Source of the DNA: Carnobacterium maltaromaticum DSM 20342
GTDB taxonomy: Bacteria > Bacillota > Bacilli > Lactobacillales > Carnobacteriaceae
Direction of reading: 5' to 3'
Assembly (NCBI RefSeq): GCF_000744945.1
Contig: NZ_JQMX01000001.1
Coordinates: 3,235,130 to 3,299,129 of the forward strand
DNA length: 64,000 bases
The notes beneath the pieces were generated by a model. It was not told the origin of the DNA. It ran no database searches and was given only the letters and a program-made list of their open reading frames with translations. A program made the translations under genes and the position numbers. Position 1 is the first letter of the stretch. Each line of letters begins with the position of its first letter. Positions 60,073-64,000 of the stretch are shown here, in pieces.

Positions 60073-60321
60073 ATGTATTTGGTTAAAGTTTACGTAATGT
60101 ATAAGCAATCTGTTTTAGATCCACAAGGTGAGGCTGTTAAAGGGGCAGTTCACAGACTTGGGTATAGTGAAATTGAAGATATTCGAATTGGAAAATATTT
60201 TGAAATTAAAGTGGCTAAATCCGAAACTAAAATTGAAACAACGATTGAAGAAATTTGTGATAAATTGTTAGCCAATGTTGTGATGGAAAGTTATCATTAT
60301 GAAATTCAGGAGGTCAGCTAA
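60073..60321 (+). CDS. purS: FGAM synthase subunit PurS
   Basis: PurS is the small subunit that bridges PurQ and PurL in formylglycinamidine ribonucleotide synthase. The 82-residue protein shows the typical PurS fold pattern (DPQGEAVKGAVHRLGYSEIEDIRIGKYFEI). It lies 15 bases after purC, and its stop directly abuts the purQ start. Confidence 0.94.
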   Translation: MYLVKVYVMYKQSVLDPQGEAVKGAVHRLGYSEIEDIRIGKYFEIKVAKSETKIETTIEEICDKLLANVVMESYHYEIQEVS

Positions 60322-61002
60322 ATGAAGTTTGCTGTCATTGTTTTTCCAGGATCAAATTGTGACATGGATATGCTGTCTGCTGTGACAGATATTCTTGGTG
60401 AAAAAGCAGAATATGTTCAGCATTATGAAACAAGCTTAGCTGGTTTTGATGGTGTGCTATTACCAGGTGGATTTTCTTATGGCGACTATTTACGCTGTGG
60501 TGCAATTGCTCGATTTTCAGCGATTATGAGTGAAGTTATCCGTTTTGCAAATGAAGGGAAACCTGTCTTTGGAACGTGTAATGGATTTCAAATTTTGTTA
60601 GAGGCAGGCTTATTACCGGGTGCGTTACGACGCAATGAATCGTTACATTTTGTCTGCAAAACAGTTGGGTTGAAAGTTGTGACGAATAAAACCAATTTTA
60701 CATCGGAATATGCAAAAGGCGAAGTTATCCAAATTCCAATTGCTCATGGAGAAGGGAATTATTATTGTGATGCGGAGACGCTAGAAGGGCTAAAAGCGAA
60801 CAATCAAATTATTTTTACTTACGAATCAGAAAATCCAAATGGTAGTTTAGCAAATATTGCTGGAATTACTAATCAGGCTGGAAATGTTTTAGGAATGATG
60901 CCACATCCTGAACGAGCGGTTGAGGAACTATTGGGTTCTAATGATGGATTACGTTTTTTTAAATCAATTGTAGCAAATTACGGAAAGGTGACAAATACAT
61001 GA
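60322..61002 (+). CDS. purQ: FGAM synthase glutaminase subunit PurQ
   Basis: PurQ supplies ammonia from glutamine to PurL. It is a class I amidotransferase with catalytic Cys in GTCNGFQIL, the oxyanion region [11 protein letters not shown], and the His/Glu pair in [10 protein letters not shown]. It has 226 residues. CAGGAGG lies in the end of purS. Its stop overlaps the purL start. Confidence 0.95.
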   Translation: MKFAVIVFPGSNCDMDMLSAVTDILGEKAEYVQHYETSLAGFDGVLLPGGFSYGDYLRCGAIARFSAIMSEVIRFANEGKPVFGTCNGFQILLEAGLLPGALRRNESLHFVCKTVGLKVVTNKTNFTSEYAKGEVIQIPIAHGEGNYYCDAETLEGLKANNQIIFTYESENPNGSLANIAGITNQAGNVLGMMPHPERAVEELLGSNDGLRFFKSIVANYGKVTNT

Positions 61003-63230
61003 TAATGGTACATGAACCAACCCCAGAAGAAATTAAAAATGAGCGCATTTATCTTGAATGGGGTCTAACCGATGAGGAATATCAACTGATCTCCGTTGAT
61101 ATTTTAAAACGTTTGCCTAATTATACAGAAACCGGCTTGTTTTCAGTTATGTGGAGTGAGCATTGTTCTTATAAAAATTCGAAGCCTGTGTTAAGAAAAT
61201 TCCCGACAAGTGGTCCACAAGTGTTACAAGGTCCAGGAGAAGGTGCTGGTATTGTTGATATCGGTGACGGGCAAGCAGTTGTTTTTAAAGCAGAGAGCCA
61301 CAATCATCCTTCCGCAGTTGAACCTTATGAAGGGGCAGCAACTGGAGTTGGAGGCATTATTCGTGACATTTTCAGCATGGGAGCTCGACCGATTGCGATT
61401 TTGGATTCGCTTCGTTTTGGTGAATTAGACAATGAAAGAACCAAGTATTTAGTCGAAGAAGTTGTTGCTGGGATTGCGGGTTATGGGAATTGTATTGGGA
61501 TTCCGACAGTTGGTGGAGAAATTGCTTTTGATTCTTGTTACGCTGGAAATCCATTAGTAAACGCTATGTGTGTAGGTTTAATTGATCATAAAGATATTCA
61601 AAAAGGTCAAGCTAAAGGAACTGGGAATTCCATTATGTATGTGGGAGCAAAAACAGGGCGTGATGGAATTCATGGCGCAACATTTGCTTCTGAGGAATTT
61701 AACGATGAGGAAGAAGCACAACGTTCAGCTGTACAAGTTGGCGATCCATTTATGGAAAAACTCTTACTAGAAGCTTGTTTAGAATTAATTTATGATTATC
61801 AAGATATATTAGTCGGTATCCAAGATATGGGAGCAGCTGGTTTAGTTTCTTCAAGTTCAGAAATGGCTTCTAAAGCTGGAAGTGGTTTAGTTCTGAATTT
61901 AGATGATGTTCCACAACGGGAAACAGAAATGACTCCTTATGAAATGATGCTTTCGGAATCGCAAGAGCGCATGTTGATTTGTGTGAAAAAAGGTTCTGAA
62001 AAAAGAGTCGAGGAACTTTTTCAACGCTATGAACTTGAGGCAGTAACTATTGGACATGTAACAGACGATGGCATGTATCGTTTATATCATGAAGGGAATT
62101 TAGTTGCTGATTTACCTGTTGATGCTTTGGCAGAAGATGCACCAACCTATTATAAAAAGTATGAGGAGCCGGCAAGAATCCAAGCATTTAGTGCTTTAGA
62201 AAAGTATCAACCAAAGACTACTAATCCAGCTGAGACATTAAAAAAACTTTTACAACAACCGACAATTGCTTCTAAACGTTCTATTTTTGAAAAGTATGAT
62301 TCAATGGTGCGTACGAATACTGTTGTTGGACCAGGTAGTGATGCCGCTGTAGTGCGCATTAGAGGAACTAAAAAAGCTTTAGCTTTAACGACAGATTGTA
62401 ATGCACGGTACCTCTATTTAAATCCTGAAAAAGGCGGACAAATTGCAGTTGCGGAAGCAGCTCGAAATATTGTTTGTAGTGGTGGTAAACCATTAGCGAT
62501 AACGGATTGTTTGAATTATGGGAATCCAGATAAGCCAGAAATTTTTTGGGAACTATGGACCTCAGCTGATGGTATTGCAAAAGCCTGTGAAGTCCTGGAT
62601 ACTCCGGTTATCTCCGGTAATGTTTCTTTGTACAATGAATTTAATGGCCAAGCCATTTACCCTACTCCGATGATTGGTATGGTTGGTTTAATTGAAGATT
62701 TAGCACATGTTACAACACAAGAATTTAAGCAAGCAGGGGATCATATTTTTGTAGTGGGAACAACAAAAGCTGATTTTAATGGTTCTGAATTACAAAAAAT
62801 GGAGCTAGGTCGCATAGAAGGTAAATTAATGGATTTTGATTTAGTAGTTGAAAAGGCGCATCAAGATAAAGTTTTAGCAGCAATCAAAGCTGGTTTAGTT
62901 ACTAGTGCTCATGATTTAGCTGAAGGTGGTTTGGCTGTAGCTTTAGCAGAATCCGCTTTTGGAAATGACTTAGGTATCGAAGTGGCAGTTGATATGCCAT
63001 TAAACTGGTTATTTAGCGAGACACAATCTCGTTATGTAATTTCAGTCAAAACTGAAAAAACATCTGCATTTAAACAACTTTTTGATGATGCTGCAACAGA
63101 AATTGGAAAAGTAACAAATGACGGAAAGTTTAATTTGACTGCGAAAGATGGAAATTTACAATTAGAAACGAAGCAACTAAGAGAATTATGGGAGGATGCG
63201 ATTCCGTGCTTACTGAAGTCAGAAGTTTAA
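60999..63230 (+). CDS. purL: FGAM synthase large subunit PurL
   Basis: PurL catalyses the ATP-dependent conversion of FGAR to FGAM with PurS and PurQ. This is the small-type PurL of 743 residues. It shows [42 protein letters not shown] and the second-half [19 protein letters not shown] 60999 overlaps the purQ stop (ATGA); ATG 61005 is a near alternative. It overlaps purF by 25 bases. Confidence 0.96.
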   Translation: MIMVHEPTPEEIKNERIYLEWGLTDEEYQLISVDILKRLPNYTETGLFSVMWSEHCSYKNSKPVLRKFPTSGPQVLQGPGEGAGIVDIGDGQAVVFKAESHNHPSAVEPYEGAATGVGGIIRDIFSMGARPIAILDSLRFGELDNERTKYLVEEVVAGIAGYGNCIGIPTVGGEIAFDSCYAGNPLVNAMCVGLIDHKDIQKGQAKGTGNSIMYVGAKTGRDGIHGATFASEEFNDEEEAQRSAVQVGDPFMEKLLLEACLELIYDYQDILVGIQDMGAAGLVSSSSEMASKAGSGLVLNLDDVPQRETEMTPYEMMLSESQERMLICVKKGSEKRVEELFQRYELEAVTIGHVTDDGMYRLYHEGNLVADLPVDALAEDAPTYYKKYEEPARIQAFSALEKYQPKTTNPAETLKKLLQQPTIASKRSIFEKYDSMVRTNTVVGPGSDAAVVRIRGTKKALALTTDCNARYLYLNPEKGGQIAVAEAARNIVCSGGKPLAITDCLNYGNPDKPEIFWELWTSADGIAKACEVLDTPVISGNVSLYNEFNGQAIYPTPMIGMVGLIEDLAHVTTQEFKQAGDHIFVVGTTKADFNGSELQKMELGRIEGKLMDFDLVVEKAHQDKVLAAIKAGLVTSAHDLAEGGLAVALAESAFGNDLGIEVAVDMPLNWLFSETQSRYVISVKTEKTSAFKQLFDDAATEIGKVTNDGKFNLTAKDGNLQLETKQLRELWEDAIPCLLKSEV

Positions 63231-64000
63231 ATGAAGAATGTGGCGTTTTTGGTGTTTGGGGACATCACGATGCAGCTAGATTGAGTTATTTTGGTCTTCA
63301 TAGTTTGCAACATCGGGGACAAGAAGGAGCCGGCATCGTTGCCAATCAAGCTGGAAAATTAAAAGGCCATCGAAATGTTGGATTAATTGCAGAGGTTTTT
63401 AAGGATGAGGCTGATTTGCAACGTCTAGAAGGGCATGCTGCGATTGGACATGTTCGTTATGGAACAGCCGGAAGCGATGGAATCAATAATATTCAACCCT
63501 TTCTCTTTAAATTTTATGATGAAGAGATGGCTTTAGCGCATAATGGCAATTTAATTAATGCTAAAAGTTTACGTTTTGAATTGGAACGTGAAGGAGCTAT
63601 TTTTCATTCTAATTCAGATACAGAAGTGTTAATGCATTTGATTAGACGAAGTAAAGAAGCCACTTTTTTAGATAAGTTGAAAGAAAGTTTAAACACTGTA
63701 AAAGGCGGATTTGCCTATTTAATTTTAACACCAGAAGCACTAATTGGAGCTTTAGATCCCAATGGTTTTAGACCGTTATCGATTGGCCAAATGCAGAATG
63801 GAGCCTATATTTTAGCCAGTGAAACCTGTGCAATTGATGTAGTTGGAGCCAAGTTTGTTCGTCAGGTAATGCCTGGTGAAATTGTCATTATTGATGACTC
63901 GGGGTATCGAATTGAAACATATACAGATGAAACGACTATGTCAATTTGTTCGATGGAATATATTTATTTTGCGAGACCGGATTCAGATATTGCTGGGGTA
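63206..64000 (+). CDS. purF: Amidophosphoribosyltransferase, 3' end outside the window
   Basis: PurF commits PRPP to purine synthesis. Translation starts at GTG 63206 within the end of purL, preceded by GGGAGGATG. A short propeptide ([11 protein letters not shown]) is followed by the nucleophile Cys12 in [10 protein letters not shown]. The glutaminase domain continues with [20 protein letters not shown] and [11 protein letters not shown]. 265 codons are visible; the phosphoribosyltransferase half runs past the window edge. Confidence 0.93.
   Translation, partial: MLTEVRSLNEECGVFGVWGHHDAARLSYFGLHSLQHRGQEGAGIVANQAGKLKGHRNVGLIAEVFKDEADLQRLEGHAAIGHVRYGTAGSDGINNIQPFLFKFYDEEMALAHNGNLINAKSLRFELEREGAIFHSNSDTEVLMHLIRRSKEATFLDKLKESLNTVKGGFAYLILTPEALIGALDPNGFRPLSIGQMQNGAYILASETCAIDVVGAKFVRQVMPGEIVIIDDSGYRIETYTDETTMSICSMEYIYFARPDSDIAGV

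Overview
The window is one stretch of chromosome from a low-GC Gram-positive bacterium of the order Lactobacillales. The best fit is Carnobacterium or a close Carnobacteriaceae relative. This is an inference from gene content and order: comFA-comFC-hpf-secA-prfB-ftsEX, hprK-lgt-ppaX, rapZ-yvcK-whiA, a liaXYZ block as in enterococci, a lone rpoN and cggR-gapA-pgk-tpiA-gpmI-eno. AT-rich intergenic DNA, A/T-ending codons and strong AGGAGG ribosome binding sites agree. Nearly every gene is on the plus strand. Exceptions are one tRNA-Arg, a glyoxalase-family gene and a 41-codon small ORF.

Layout. 1-3430: the end of a DegV-family gene, the competence helicase comFA, a comFC interrupted by an in-frame stop, and the ribosome hibernation factor hpf. 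3800-12140: secA, prfB with its programmed +1 frameshift, ftsEX, a secreted NlpC/P60 hydrolase and a MinJ-like PDZ membrane protein. 12170-21960: a phosphate-starvation block (phoP-phoR, two pstS, pstC, pstA, two pstB, phoU) with PhoP-box-like direct repeats and three copies of a ~91-nt structured repeat. 22000-30120: a MazF-like/AlbA_2 fusion, an HD phosphohydrolase, uvrA, and a lia envelope-stress block whose liaX is preceded by a short paralogue. 30250-41320: hprK, lgt, ppaX, gpsA, galU, a TPR protein, trxB, phosphoglucomutase, rapZ, yvcK and whiA. 41425-46560: tRNA-Arg(CCG), clpP under a CtsR site, a DsbA-like protein, and two phage-type lysins flanking a dead IS1182-family element. 46676-55660: rpoN and the cggR glycolytic operon. 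55780-59090: a MerR/GyrI pair, a divergent stand-alone EF-Tu and a glyoxalase-family gene. 59180-64000: the start of a purine operon (purC-S-Q-L-F) with PurR boxes, a consensus promoter and a terminator-like leader hairpin; purF runs off the end.

How the genes work together. PhoPR, the Pst transporter and PhoU form one phosphate-sensing and uptake unit. FtsEX, the NlpC/P60 protein and the MinJ-like protein point to a cell-division and wall-hydrolysis neighbourhood. LiaXYZ would guard the membrane. HprK, PpaX, RapZ, YvcK, CggR and the glycolytic enzymes make a carbon-regulation and glycolysis core.

Most of the window is housekeeping. The parts that deserve a second look are the pst-associated structured repeats, the MazF/AlbA_2 fusion, the short LiaX paralogue, the divergent EF-Tu, the broken comFC, the lysin pair around an IS remnant, and several leader-RNA or operator structures.
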